Source: Paratrimastix pyriformis (taxonomy: Eukaryota > Preaxostyla > Paratrimastigidae). From it: 64,000 nucleotides of DNA. Below, one piece after another: positions 11,757 through 23,400 of the stretch. Each line of letters opens with the position of its first letter. Position 1 is the stretch's first letter. Position numbers and translations under genes: made by a program. The stretch spans positions 1,211,001 to 1,275,000 of the forward strand of contig JAPMOS010000001.1 of assembly GCA_027972325.1 (NCBI GenBank), read 5' to 3'. Under the pieces are notes generated by a model. That model saw only the letters and a list, made by a program, of their open reading frames with translations, did no database searches and was not told the DNA's origin.

Positions 11757-14700
11757 GACGGAAGAATGGGGGCGGGGGCGGGACCTGCATATCCAGGAGG
11801 AGCAGCTTGGCGAAGGGCGGGTACGCGGGCACCCGCAGGAAGACGCAGCAGTCGGCGATGTCCACAAAGAAGGCCGACCATGGCGGGGCCTGGTCGCCCT
11901 TGCCGGCCGCCGGGGCGGGAGGGGGCGATGGGGCGGAGGCGGAGGATGGCGGCGGCTCGGACCCTCCCGTCAGCTGGAATGAAGAAAAAGCAGAGGCGGA
12001 ACGACGGTGAACGATGGGGGGGTGGCGGAGGGGGGGCGGGGGCGGACCATGCCCAGGTAGAGCATGACCCGGCTCAGGGTGGTCAGCAGGAGGGGGTTCG
12101 GGTGCAGCTCCAGGCCCCACACCCGCACCAGGCCCCGCAGTGGCCCCGCCGCCTCGGTGCCTGCCGTCTGGTGGCGCGGGGTGGTGGCCCCGGGTGGCGC
12201 TGCCGGGGGTGGGGCCGCTGGCTCGGGGCACGAGTCCGAGTCTTCGACCTCCGAGGCGCCGCCCCGGGAGGGCGACGGGCCCCGGGATGGCCCACCTGGC
12301 GCGGTGTGGCCCGCCGGGGTGGCGGCCAGGGATGGGTCGATGTACGAGCAGTCCACCACGATGGCGTCCCGCACCCGGCCATGGAGCCGCCGGTTGTTCT
12401 GCGCCACACGAGCCGTGGGGAGGGGCGAGTGATGCCTGCTGTGGGGCGACGAGGAGCCGGCGGTGGTTCTGCGAAGGCGAGATGGGAGGGCGGCCCGGGC
12501 GGGGTGGGAAGGCGGCCCGGTGCGGTGGCTGGCGGGAGGGGGCCGACCTTGGCCCACTTGCTGAGCCCCAGGAACTTGGGCTTGTCCACGGAATCCGTGA
12601 CGTACTGCAGGGAGGCCGAGAGCGTCGCGCAGAACTGGCGGCCCACCAGAAGGAAGAGGCAGAGCAACCGATGAAGTCGTGCGTCACCACACCGACACGC
12701 CCCACCCGCCCCGCCCCGCCCCATCCATGCGCCCACGGGCAAAAAGGCGGGGAGGGAGGGGTGCGACCTCAGGCCCCAGGGTGAAGACGGCCGCGAGGGG
12801 CGACTGGCCGAAGACGAAAGCCATGCTGAATGAGACTTGCGCGGCCTCGTCCTCGAACCGGAAGATCACTGCATCCAACCCCGCATGTCGTCAAATGGAC
12901 AAGGGCGGGCGGGCGGGCGGGGGGGGGGGGGGGGGGGGGGGGGGGGGCGAGCGGACAGGGCTTGGCGCAGCTCACCGAGACGGCCACCAGCTCGGTGTAG
13001 CACGGAAGGATCGCAGCCGCGGCCTCCGGGGGCCGGGGGGCGCCGGACGGGCGCTCAGGGGCCGCAGGGGGCAGCTGTGCCCCTGCAGATGGTGGCCGGG
13101 CGTGGGCCTCGGATGGCGGCGGCGGGTCGAGACAATGGGCGGCGTCGAGGAGCATCCGCAGGTGGCGCAGGTCGGCGGCGAGCAGGACCTCCCCCAGGAC
13201 AAGCTCCACCCGGAAAATCTGCATGACACGCGGGCCGGCGTGGGCGGCCGATGGCGGTGAGGTTGTGATCCGAGGGACGGGTGGGTGGGTGGGGGTGCGT
13301 GAGGACGGACGGACCGCCTTGGGCTCGAGGACGGGCACCCGGAAGAGGTTGTCGTCGTCGGCTCGCCTGGCCTTGCGCCCCTCGTCGGCCTCGCGCTCCT
13401 GCGGGGCAGCCGGAGGCAGCGGCTCCGCTTGGGCTGCGGGGGCCGTGACCGACGGGGACGAGCGGCGGCGAGCAGGCGGTGGCAGGGGCAACGTCGCCGG
13501 GGGCCTCTGGACGGGGCCCGTCGAGGAGGAGGCATCCGAGGGCGTCCGGCCGTGGCGGCAGGCGGCCTCCGCCAGGCTCTCCGAGGCCGAGGACGCCGAC
13601 CGGGTGGGGCGAGGGTGGGCGCGCCGGTGCCGCGAGCTGCGCGGGGTGAAGCTGAACCCCAGGCCGCCATCATCTGCGCAGGCCCGTGCGCCCGTGCCCG
13701 GACCGGGAGGATAGGTGAGGATGTCAGGCCCGTTACCGGCCAGCCCGCCCGCAATCCGGTCACCCCAACCGCCAGGCCCCAGAGGCCAAGATGCCGCCGC
13801 TGCCGGCGCGGACCCTCAGCGACGGTGCGGGCGATGGCGAAGGCGGCCCTGAGGTCGCTGCGGAGGATGCCCGACTCGCCCTGGCGCAGCTGGGTCTCGG
13901 AGTGGTGCGCGCTGAAGAGGTGGCGCCGGTCGTGGAGGTGCAGGGCCACCACGGGCCCCAGCTTGAGCAGCACCCGCGACTGGGCCCCCGCCAGCACACG
14001 AGATCCGGCCGTGCGGTGAGTCACCCCGCCCACCGACCAAACAGGAGGCGAAAAAAGGAAGAGAAGGCGCAGGGAGGGAAGGAGGGAAGGAGGGACGGGA
14101 GGCGCGGACCCCCTGCTGGGGCATGGGGGGCGGCGGCACTCCCGAGATCTGCAGGTCGCCCAGGGTGGCCACGGCCCAGGTCCAGCCGTCGTCGATCTCC
14201 TTGTCCCGACGCCGCTCCCCGGCGGCCGGGGGCGGGTGCGTTCGCGGGTCGGTGGCGATCCGCATGGCCTGCTCGCAGAGGCTCCGCGGCAGCACCAGCG
14301 AGGCGGGCGGGTCGTGGTGGAGGTGGGTCGCTAGGCCCCGGTGGATCAGCAGCGGCTCGCGGATTTGTAGCCACAGTGTGCTGCCGGCGTAGTCCAGCGG
14401 GGGCACGGGCAGCGGGGGGTCGGCGGCCTGCGCTCAGTGCAAAACATGTAATGGTCGTGGTCATCATGGTCATGGTCATCATGGTCATGATCATCAAGGT
14501 CATGGTCATCACGGTACAATGGTCATCATGGTCATGGTCATCATGGTCATGGTCATCACGGTACAATGATCATCAAGGTCATGGTCATCACGGTACAATG
14601 GTCATCATGGTCATGGTCATTATGGTGGTCATGGGGGAGAGGTGGCGGCGTGGCCGCGTGACCGACCTGGGCAACAGTGCGAATGAAGTGATCGATTGCG

Positions 14701-17515
14701 CTCGTGGTGGCGACCGAGGGGCTGGGCGTCAGGGTGACCACCAGCCGCTCGAGCAGCACCCGGACCACCAGGGGCACCTGACGAGCACAGCAGCGGGGGC
14801 GCGGCCAGGTGAGAACGGGACGCCGGGCGACCGGCGAGGCGGACCTGCACCGCGGGCGGAGGAGCGATCACGGCCGGGGCAGTGGCGGGTGCCCTGGGGG
14901 GCTGGCGAGGCTGAGCCGGTCCCAGGTCATCCGCCGCGTCCGGTCGGGGCTTTGGGCTGAGGGTGGAGGCCCATCGGGCGAGGAGCGGGGCATGCCGCAG
15001 GGCGAGATCGATGCGCAGCGGGGCGCAGTAGCCCTCGAGGTACCGCAAGGAGCGTCCGGCCGGCAGATGCTCCGTCCGCAGCGAGAAGATCAGCTTCTGG
15101 GGGGCAGGCGAGTCGCCAGCAAAGAACTGCCGCCACGCCGGCCGGGGAAGGGAAAGAAGAGGAATCCCATTGGTTTTCACATCCCACGTTGCCCTCCCCC
15201 CCCTCCCCCCGGAGGGCGGCCACGGCAGGGACCTTGAGCAGGGGCTCGTCGTACCAGGGCGGGCGGTACTGGGGCAGGCGGGCCGCCTCGCGACACTTGC
15301 GCTCCCTGATCTGAAGCAGGGGCGAGACGCTGAACAGGGCGGCCTCCATGTCGGCCAGCTGAAGGTGGGCCTCGTACTCGTCGCCCAGCGCGTAGGTGAC
15401 GAAGGCCCCGTCACGCATCTCCATCCGGCTGGGGCGGGCGGGGGCCGTCTGGTGCAGCAGCCCCGTCAGGAGGCGCGTCTTGAAGAGGAGGCCCTGCACC
15501 GGCGCCGGGGGTGGGGAGGAGGAGGAGGAGGAGGAGGAGGAGGAGGAAGAGGGGGATGGGGCCGGGTCGGGGTCGAGCCCCGAGATGAGCGGGCTGGGCC
15601 GCTCGTCGACGAAGACTTCGATGGCCAGCGAGTGGATGGTGGCCCGGTAGTGGCGCCCTGGCTGCAGCTGGCTGCGGGGCGTCCAGCTGGCCGAGGCGGG
15701 CGGCGCAATCAGGGTGGTCGCGGTCGGGGCCTGGGTCCCCCCATCGCGCCTGCACCCCCCGGGGAAACACAGACGCGAGTGAGGGAGAGGAGGAGGAGAG
15801 GCGGCCGGCGGACCAGAGGTCCTCGGTGCTGCTGCACTCGTAGTAGATGGACTCCGTCCCGTCCTCGGGCGGCTTGGCGGGCTCGGCCACATCGACGTAG
15901 AGCAGCGACTGCATCCACCGCGAGGCCTGCTGCTGCTGCTGCTGGCCGGCCGGGCCAGGCAGAGTGATGGACTCGCCCACGGAGGCCTCCATGGGGGACG
16001 CCGGCCAGGCAGCCTGCAGGCCGGGCAGGGCGTCCAGAAGGCGGCTTTCCTCGGCGCTCAGCGAGAGGTAGACGGCGCTGGTGCCCTCGGCCGTGGTCTG
16101 GGTCAGGATCGGGTGCCCGGGCGCCACGACGGTCGGCGGCTGAGGCGGCGGCTGGGGGACGGGGGACGGGGAGGACGACGGGAACAGGGAGACCAAACCG
16201 TGGCTCACGGCCGGGATCGGGCCATGACCGGTCGCCCCGGGGAACGGAACGACACGAGGTATGGGCGTGGGGACGATCTGGTGCGGCGCCCCGGCGGCAG
16301 CGATGGAGGTGGATGGGGGGCCCGTGAGGAGGGCGGCGGGTGTGAGTTCGGAGGGGAGAGGCGTGGCGGCCACCGGGGCCGCCGCAGACGAGGCCGTGGC
16401 GGCTGAAATGTCGTCCACGAGGCCCAAGAGATGCCGGATGCCAGCGGGGGCGACGGACGCCTCGATGGCGTGGATGTTGAGGGCCCCCAGCTGGTGCCCG
16501 GTGCCTGTGTTGATGTACAACGGCAGGGCCATGGGGCCGCCCCGGAGCGAGAAATGAACTCCCTCGGGCAGTGCGTGGAGCGGCGTGCCCGGGGAAACGA
16601 CCACCGAGCTGGATGATGCCGCGTGGGGAGCCGGCGGGGCGGCGGAAGGGGTCGTCGCGGGGGCGGCGGGCGCGGGCGTTGCCACGGTCAGCGTAAAATG
16701 TTCCACCCGAATGGTTTTGTTGAGAAAGAGGCCGGTGGCGGGCGCTCCGGTCGAGTTGAGGCTGGCCAGGGCGTCGGCGGTGGTGAGGCCCAGCTCGGCC
16801 AGCTCGTGCTTCAGGGGCGGCACGATGTCGATCCGGGGCAGGGAGAGGCAGAGCTCGGGGGGCCTCGTGGCATCTGGGTCATCGGCCCGGAGCTGGATGC
16901 GAATGGAGAGGTCGGTGAGGTGGATGCACAGGCGGGAGAGGACAAAATCCAGGAGGTACTTGATCGTCCGGTCCCCGATGCCTGCTGACTTGGCCGCGGC
17001 TGGTGGGGGCATCGCTGTCCGGGGTGACGGTGGTGGTGGTGGTGTGGGGGATGGCTCTGGGCTTGGCGGAAGTGCAGAAAACCCTGTTGCGGAGAGACGG
17101 CGTGGATGAGTGCGCGAGAGACAATCCGACGACAAACCACTGGGCAGCAGCAGAAGATCGAGGCCCTTGCACTCGACGGTGATCTTTTCCATCCCCAAAC
17201 GAACAACGATCGAGTGAAGGACGCCCGACCGAATGATAAAGGGAACTCCCATCGCAATCAGATACCGGTTGAATGCCTGGAGGGGATGTATGTGGATTGT
17301 GCAAGCAAGAGGACAGACAGGGGGATTGAGCTCTAAATCGCGAGTTGGATTTTCAGAGAAAAGAGAGTCTGAGACATCCGACTGGAAGAACTCGCGTACG
17401 TGTGGTAAAAGGACTTTCCGTAGAATGGAGGAGAACTGGCAAAGAGAAACCGGTAAAAACATCATTAAGTCCTGAGGAAAAGACGTTCAAGTCCGACCTT
17501 GAGCCATTGGAACAT
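5511..17515 (-). CDS. ATG2: Autophagy-related protein 2 (bridge-like lipid transfer protein)
   Basis: A 12-kb gene with more than 20 introns on the minus strand. The first exon (17515-17498) encodes only MFQWLK; exon 2 is 17435-17319 and exon 3 starts at 17276. Exons 2-3 encode the chorein-type N-terminus (LRKVLLPHVREFFQ, LIAMGVPFIIRSGVL, KITVECKGLDLLLLP). A beta-rich middle follows, then a long disordered acidic and proline-rich region (about 9240-10800) with a Gly-Gln-Gln repeat. Hallmark ATG2 segments come next: NMRVRCLHADLCGGQAWPN near 8770, LRVRIESATLDFLKRFF near 7500, LLVDYHPGKADLRRFLK near 7110, and the C-terminal ARNFFTGNAAISAAPLK, SAYKESATTVRTAIRSF and ETARATVLLPLLWLRN. The last exon is 5542-5511. 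ATG2 forms a hydrophobic groove that moves lipids from ER to the growing autophagosome membrane, working with ATG9 and WIPI proteins. GC content rises from the 5' to the 3' end. Internal exon limits were only partly resolved. Confidence 0.86.
9258..9379 (-). repeat. 9-bp coding minisatellite (Gly-Gln-Gln repeat) in ATG2
   Basis: About 13 near-perfect copies of GCTGGCCCT (+ strand) are seen. On the coding strand they keep frame as Gln-Gly-Gln and translate into a GQQ repeat inside the disordered loop of ATG2. Copy number is likely polymorphic. Confidence 0.9.
11721..11753 (-). repeat. Long intronic poly-C tract (poly-G on + strand), one of many
   Basis: A 33-base homopolymer lies in an ATG2 intron. 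Similar runs of about 10-30 bases are at about 7587-7612, 8516-8536, 10883-10907 and 12919-12947 (ATG2). As C on the + strand they are at 429-451, 3105-3130, 3455-3479, 28242-28256, 31252-31269, 41617-41634, 43727-43747, 58101-58121 and 61919-61937. In every assignable case the run is C on the sense strand of the host gene and lies in an intron. Confidence 0.9.
14453..14632. repeat. Imperfect ATGGTC/GGTCAT hexamer array
   Basis: About 180 bp are built from short variants of GGTCATCATGGTCATGGTCATCA with interspersed ACGGTACAATG units. The array falls in what looks like an intron of ATG2, between exons with clear chorein-type strands. It gives hexamer-periodic frames on both strands that are not evidence of coding. 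Confidence 0.75.
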
Positions 17516-17611
17516 GCCGAAAGGCTCGAACGGGAGAGAAGAGGCGCGCGGGGCCGGTCGCCGGTCTGTAAGTGATTTAGGATCAAGAACCAAGGGATAT
17601 TGATTGGGTCA
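17516..17611. promoter_or_regulatory. Divergent promoter, ATG2 / thioredoxin-UBA-UBX gene
   Basis: Ninety-six bp separate the two outward-facing ATGs. It is part of a wider AT-richer island (about 17200-18100). No named promoter element could be assigned. Confidence 0.45.
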
Positions 17612-19918
17612 ATGAGCTTGGGCGATCCGGCGGGCCCTCTGGACTCACTCCAGTGGGTCAAAAATGGCCCTCAGAAACTTCAAAAAGGAAGATTTACTGT
17701 TGTTGAGTTTTGGGCCACTTGGTGCCCTCCCTGTCGGGCGTCCATCCCACACATTACCAATTTGGCGAAAAAATATCCAGGGATCACGTTCGTCGGAGTC
17801 TCAAATGAGGATATGGGGACCGTTCAAAGCTTTTTGGCCTCGATGGGGTCCCAGGCAGACTATGCCATCGCCCTCGATTCCACGCAGACTGTGAACGCTG
17901 CGTACATGAGAGCTTTCCGTCAAAACGGAATCCCATGCGCGTTCTTGGTTGGGCCCGATCTGACTGTGCGCTGGGTGGGACACCCCATGAATCTGGAGGA
18001 ACAAATCGTGCAGGTCTGGCGGTGGTCGGGCTCTTTTCCACAACTTCCATTCGGCTTTGCCGCATAGCAACTCTCGGAAACGAACGGCCTCGTTGCCCAA
18101 TTACAGGAGATGGGATTCTCCGATCGGAAAGCCCGGCATGCGATCAACGATGCCCCGGGCGACCTTGATGCCAAGATTTCATGGTCTGTTCTTGCACCGC
18201 CCCTCCCCCCTCGGATCTGTCCGCATGCCCGGTAGGCGTCCACCCAAGCTTTTGAAAATGGCTTTCAGCCTCCTCGACGTCGTTGGCCCCACTCTCTCTC
18301 CTGTCTCCTGCTGCCCTCCCGTGTGACCCTCTGTCTTTCCTCTGGGCCTCTCGGGTGTCGAGGAGGTGGGTGGCATCACGCCGGGCACAGAGTACCCACT
18401 CGCACCAGTCCCCTTGACGCGCACCTGCGGCGGGCTCCCTGCCTCTCCCCCCATGCTGCCGCTTGCCCGGCGCTCGGTGGGGCGAGGCGGGGGGCTGCCC
18501 AGGATGCCCTGGGGGATGGTGCCCTTGGGGGACGGTACCAAGCACACGGCTCTGCCTCGCTCACATCAGTCGTGTTTGTCGGTCCTTCCACACCCCATGC
18601 CCCTAGGCTGGCCGAGCACAGCGAAGACGCGGCCCTCGAGGCCACCGATCCATGCCCGGCACCCTCCGTCAACTGTGTCGGCGGTGCCATGGGCTGGGGC
18701 AGCCCCGGCCAGACCACCGCCGAGGAGCATCGGATCCCGGCGGGTAGTGCCGGTGCTGACAATCAGGTCCGACCCACCGGCCCCGGACGTGGCCCTTCCC
18801 CGCCTCTCTGCTGCTCCATTCGCCGCTTCATCTCGGGGCTTTTTGCGGGACAGGAGAGCGTCCGGCAACGCATGGCCCAGCTGGCTCGCGAGCGGGCCGC
18901 CCGCAGGCAAGAGGGCGAGGCTCTCCACAAGCAGATGGAAGCCGAACGCGCGGTCGGCAAAAGGCGCCTTCCCCTCTTCTGGCTGAGCATGATCCTGTTC
19001 TACCTGCTCCTCATCGTCGCCGCCCGCTTCCTGAAGCCCCTCATCCAGCAGCAGGGCCGGGCACCCTGAGGGTGGGGTAGAAGGGGTGTAACATCTTTCC
19101 GGGGAGTGCTTTTTGTGATTCGCTGCATCCAACACGACCGCCGTCCGGCAGCCTCTCCTCACCGGCGCTCCTCTGCTCCACTCCGGCGGTCTTTTTGATT
19201 ATGTGCCCCTGGGGCAGGCTCGTGCTGCCGCTGCCTCACACCCGGCTTGCTCTGGCCCCACATGTTCCCGTCCGTCTGCGCCCGGAGCCGCGGCCCCAGC
19301 ACCCCATGCGGCATCATGCGCGCTCCAGGTCTGGATTCCCCCGACGGATGGCAACGGGCAGACGGGACGACGAGACAGGGCGCGGGGCAACATGACCGGG
19401 GCACCAACACCCCGACACATCTGATCTTCCACCCCCCGTTGTGGCTCTTCGCAGATCAAGCTGCCCACTGGGGCCGCCCAGGTCCTGCGCGACCTGAGCC
19501 CGGCCACCACCCTCGGCCAGGTGCGCAATATGCTGGGCTCCGCCGGTCCGCCCCTTCGCCTCCACGGCCCGCTCTTGTTCGGCTGTCCCACCGGGCCTCC
19601 CCTTCATGCGAGCGCGGCCTCTTCCTCTTCTTCCCGGTGCGGTGGGGTGGGTGGGGCGCAGCGCCGCGCGATCACATCTTCGCCCAGATGCCCAACCTGG
19701 AGTTCCGTGACGAGGCCATCAGCCTGGCCGATGCCCGCCTCTGCCCCCGGGCCTCCATCTTCCTGAAGCCGGCCGGCCGGGTCACCGTCCGCCAGGGGGC
19801 CGCGGGGTACTTCGAGTCCCGGATGGCGGCCGCGCCGACGATGATGGGGGGTGACGACGGCCCCGAGGGAGACGCGGGCAACGTCCACAGGCTGCCCCCC
19901 GCCGCTCAGGGCGGATGA
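17612..19918 (+). CDS. Thioredoxin-UBA-UBX fusion protein
   Basis: Exon 1 (17612-18013) encodes a complete TlpA/nucleoredoxin-like thioredoxin fold with VEFWATWCPPCRASIP (active site CPPC) and the cis-proline strand NGIPCAFLVG. Exon 2 (18068-18183) is in phase and encodes a UBA helix set, LVAQLQEMGFSDRKARHAI. Linker exons between 18184 and 18853 were not resolved. Exon 18854-18952 is a charged helix (RQRMAQLARERAARRQ), 19218-19328 is a Ser/Ala/Pro linker ending ASCALQ, and 19455-19545 plus 19663-19918 form a UBX domain (IKLPTGAAQVLRDL...RASIFLKPA). UBA-coiled coil-UBX is the layout of SAKS1/UBXN1, which links ubiquitinated clients to p97/Cdc48. Here a redox domain is added in front. Whether 17612-18183 and 18854-19918 form one transcript is inferred from strand, spacing and domain order. 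A TM-encoding frame lies in the 18953 intron. Confidence 0.72.
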
Positions 19919-20425
19919 AGGTCCGCGCCTCCCCTCCCCCACCCGACCCTGAGGCACCCCGCTTGTTTGTACGCCGGCCTTATCAACTGCGGCGGCCCAT
20001 CATCCGTCCCTTCGGTCGCGGTGCGTGCAGGTAAGGGGAGGGGCACCGCGGTGGCGCCGCCCCCACAACGAGCGGCCCCACCCGCTTGCTCGCTCCCCGC
20101 CTTCCCTGGCGCTGCCACTCCCATGGCGGCTGCCCTCTTCTCCTTCCTCCCTCCCTCCTCCCTCGACTGTACAGAGGATCGCCGGGTGTCTGAGTGGCCG
20201 GTCGGTCGCATCCGGGACGGTGACGCCCCCTCCCCCAAACCGGGCCTGGCGCCCGGGGGGACGGGCCGATGAAAACCCGCAAATGCGCTGGCCGCTCTCT
20301 CTTCCCCGCCTTCCCCAAGAGACGTGACGCAAGGACCCGCCTCCCTTCCATTGGGCCGTCTCCTTCGCTCGGCCAGCATCTCTTCAGGCGGCGGCGGGGG
20401 GGGGGGGGGGAGAGGGGGTGTCAGC
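19919..20425. other. Convergent intergenic gap
   Basis: This 507-bp stretch lies between the UBX gene stop and the SET methyltransferase stop, which face each other. It is pyrimidine-rich on the + strand and ends in a poly-G run near 20398-20412. No coding potential was recognised. Confidence 0.5.
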
Positions 20426-23400
20426 TTAAAGGATCATCTTGGGCGCGTTGGCGGGCTTCTTCTTCCCTGCTGCGGGGGCGGCCTTAGGGGCGGGGGCGGC
20501 CTTGGGAGCGGGGGCTGCCGCCTTGGGAGCGGGGGCTGCCGCCTTGGGGGCAGGCGCGGCGCGGCGGGGCTGCTTGGCGCGCTCAGGCCGCTCCTCGGCT
20601 TCCTCGGGGGCGGCGCCGTCGCGTGGGTGGCGCCGTCCGCGCACCTCCGCCGTCTGGGCAACCACCGGAGGGGCAGCGACCGCCGGTACGGGCTGTGGTT
20701 TCTTGGGCTGCTGCTGTTGCTGCTGCTGCTGCTTTGGGGGCACCAGCCGGTCGATGGTCTCCACCAGGATCTGCTTCTCCCCCATCCGGACGGCCAGGGC
20801 GGCCCGGAGGCGGGCGTTGGGGGCCAGCGGGGACAGCAGCGGCTCGCCCCGGAGGGCCTCGGCTGTGTTGATGCGCTCCCAGGTGGCCCGGTCCTCGGCC
20901 AGGTCGGTCGGGTAGCCCTCGCGCAGCCGGCCCGCCAGCAGGCCCCGCAGCAGGCCCCGCACCCGCAGCCCGATGGCATCGGCCTCGGGGCCCGTGGGCA
21001 GGGTGTACTCCTCGCCGTCCTCCTCGCCCTCGCCACTCTCCTCGCCCTCGCCCTCGCCCTCGTCATCACCACTCTCCTCGCCCTTGGGGCCCTTGGCCTT
21101 GTGGCAGGCGCAGTGGGACCCGCAGCCGGCAGGAGCCTTCGCCCCCTTCGCTTCGTGGTGGCAGCAGTGGCACTTCCCCTTCTCCTCGCCCTTCTCCTCG
21201 TCCTCCTCCTCGCCCTTCTCCTCGCCCTTCTCCTCGCCTTCTTCACCCTCCTCGTCCTCCTCGTCCTCCTCGTCCTCCTCGTCCTCCTCGTCCTCCTCGT
21301 CCTCCTCGTCCTCGCAGCCGCAGCCGCACCCACCGGCGGGGATGCCATTGGGGTGGAGCTTCATGAAGGCCTCCACGCTCGGGGCGCAGAGGACCTGTGC
21401 GGGAGGAGACGGAACGTCGGATGTGAGGACGATGGCAGGCGGCAATGGTGGTGGTGGTGGTGGTGATGGTGTCGGTGGTGTGTGTGTGTGGAGCAAAGGG
21501 ACTGATCGCCCGGACCCCTCAAAGGACGCACTTGGGGCCCGTGATGACAAGAATCACACTTGCATAATATCAAAAATTCGTGTGTGCGTGTGTGTATGGT
21601 GTGTGTGTGTGTGTGTGTGTGGTGAAGATGATGCGAGGGCGGGGCGCAGGGGTGGCGGCCGACCTGGAGGAGCAAGTCGAGGGCGTGGGGCACGTTGGGC
21701 TGCCCACAGAGGTTGCACTCGACCGGGCCCTGTGGGGGGGGGGGAAGGCCGCCATCACCTTCATGAAGTGGATGCGGAGGGCGGAGGGCGGAGGGGCGGA
21801 AGGGTGGGCTGGGGGTGGGGGTGGGGGTGGGGGTGGGGAGTGGGGGGTGGGGGTGGGGTAATTGGAAGGGGCTGGGAGGGGGGCAGAGGACGGGCCTCGG
21901 CGGGCTCGGGGAACTTGGTCAGGACGAAGGGCCCGTCCAGCAGCAGGTCACCGTGCTCCTCGATAAACTCTTGCTGTTGCCGCCCCACACCCATCCAGAG
22001 CGCCCGCCCGAGTCAAGAAAGCAAGAAGGGACGGCACACATCCCCAACACAGGCAACGGCCCACCCAGAGGGAGGATCCGGGCAGAAAGACAGGCACAGG
22101 CAGAAAGACAGGCACAGACAGAAAGCCAGGCACAGACAGAAAGTCAGGCACAGGCAGAAAGCCAGGCACAGGCAGAAAGCCAGGCACAGGCAGAAAGCCA
22201 GGCACAGGCAGAAAGCCAGGCACAGGCAGAAAGCCAGGCACAGGCAGAAAGCCAGGCACAGGCAGAAAGCCAGGCACAGGCAGAAAGCCAGGCACAGGCA
22301 GAAAGCCAGGCACAGGCAGAAAGCCAGGCACAGGCAGAAAGCCAGGCACAGGCAGAAAGACAGGCGGCACAGACAAGGGTGAGAGAGGGAGGGGCGGGCG
22401 GGCCCGGACCTGCTCGGGGGACGGCTCCATGGCCCCGAGGATGTCATCGACCTCGACCTCGACCGTGTCGTAGGGGTTCTGGGCGTCCCAGTAGCCGTAC
22501 TTGCGCAGCAGGTCCGAGTTGGGCAGGTTGCCGTACGTGTTGAAGATCTCCTGGCCCGTCGCCAGGTCGCGGGCCGCGTGCATGAAGAAGCTGTCCTTCT
22601 TGGGGTCCGCAAACAGGCGCGCGCCCGTGTGGCCTGCAGGGCAAGGGCAAGGTGGGGGGGAGGTGACCACCAGGGTCAAGAGGGGCGGCAGGATCGCCAC
22701 GGACCGGTCCGCGAGTTGAGCAGGTCGGCCATGGGCACCATGTAGGGCCCGTTGGGGCCGTCGTGGAAGGCCCGCGAGCTGACCAGCGACCCGCAGCGGA
22801 GGTACAGCTGGTAGGCGCGCACCTCGTCGATGGGCCGCTGGGGCCAGCGGGCGGTGGGGTGGACAGGAGGGGCGGGGAACACACGGGGAGTTGGGTTCGA
22901 GCGAGCGAGAAAGGAGGGGAGGGGAGAAGGTCCCCTCCCAGCCGGATGCCCGCCCTCATGCGGGTGGGTGCAGCCGGCGCGGACCTCGGTCTCCTCGGGG
23001 GCGGGGGCCCGCTCGAGGCAGTCAAACCAGGGGTGGCGATGCCGCTCGATGAAGGGCATGGCCAGGGTCTCAAAGTCGTGCCGGATCTCCTTCTCGCCCA
23101 GGGAGGTCATCACGGCGGTCCCCTCGAGGTGGGCCCGGTCCTCGGGGGCCCAGAAGATGGGCGTGGTGAAGGTCTGGGGCAGGGTGCGCAGGTAGGGGCC
23201 CCAGGGGCTCGTCTCAATCCGGCACATCTCCACCATCAACGCCATGATCAGGGGGTTCCAGCCCTGCTCGCCAATCGACGAGGCAATGTCCGAGGCCAGC
23301 GGGGACTGACTGGGCCGGATCTGGCATTGCAGGGGCACCTCAAAGAGGAGCTCATCGGCCTTAATATCGGCCCGTGCCAAGAGACCCCACTCTGGTAGAT

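Noticed and set aside
13816-14406. Separate genes inside the 12-kb minus-strand block
   Set aside because: Successive exons keep strand and phase style and carry chorein/ATG2 type strands from 17515 to 5511, with no internal start-stop pair that resembles a gene border.
5625-16000. Many long + strand open frames opposite ATG2
   Set aside because: High GC removes stop codons by chance. The frames are Gly/Arg/Ala-rich, cross ATG2 exon-intron borders without regard to them, and show no domain.
22085-22370. Regularly spaced repeat that might be read as a CRISPR array
   Set aside because: The units are directly abutting 18-mers with no unique spacers, inside a eukaryotic intron.
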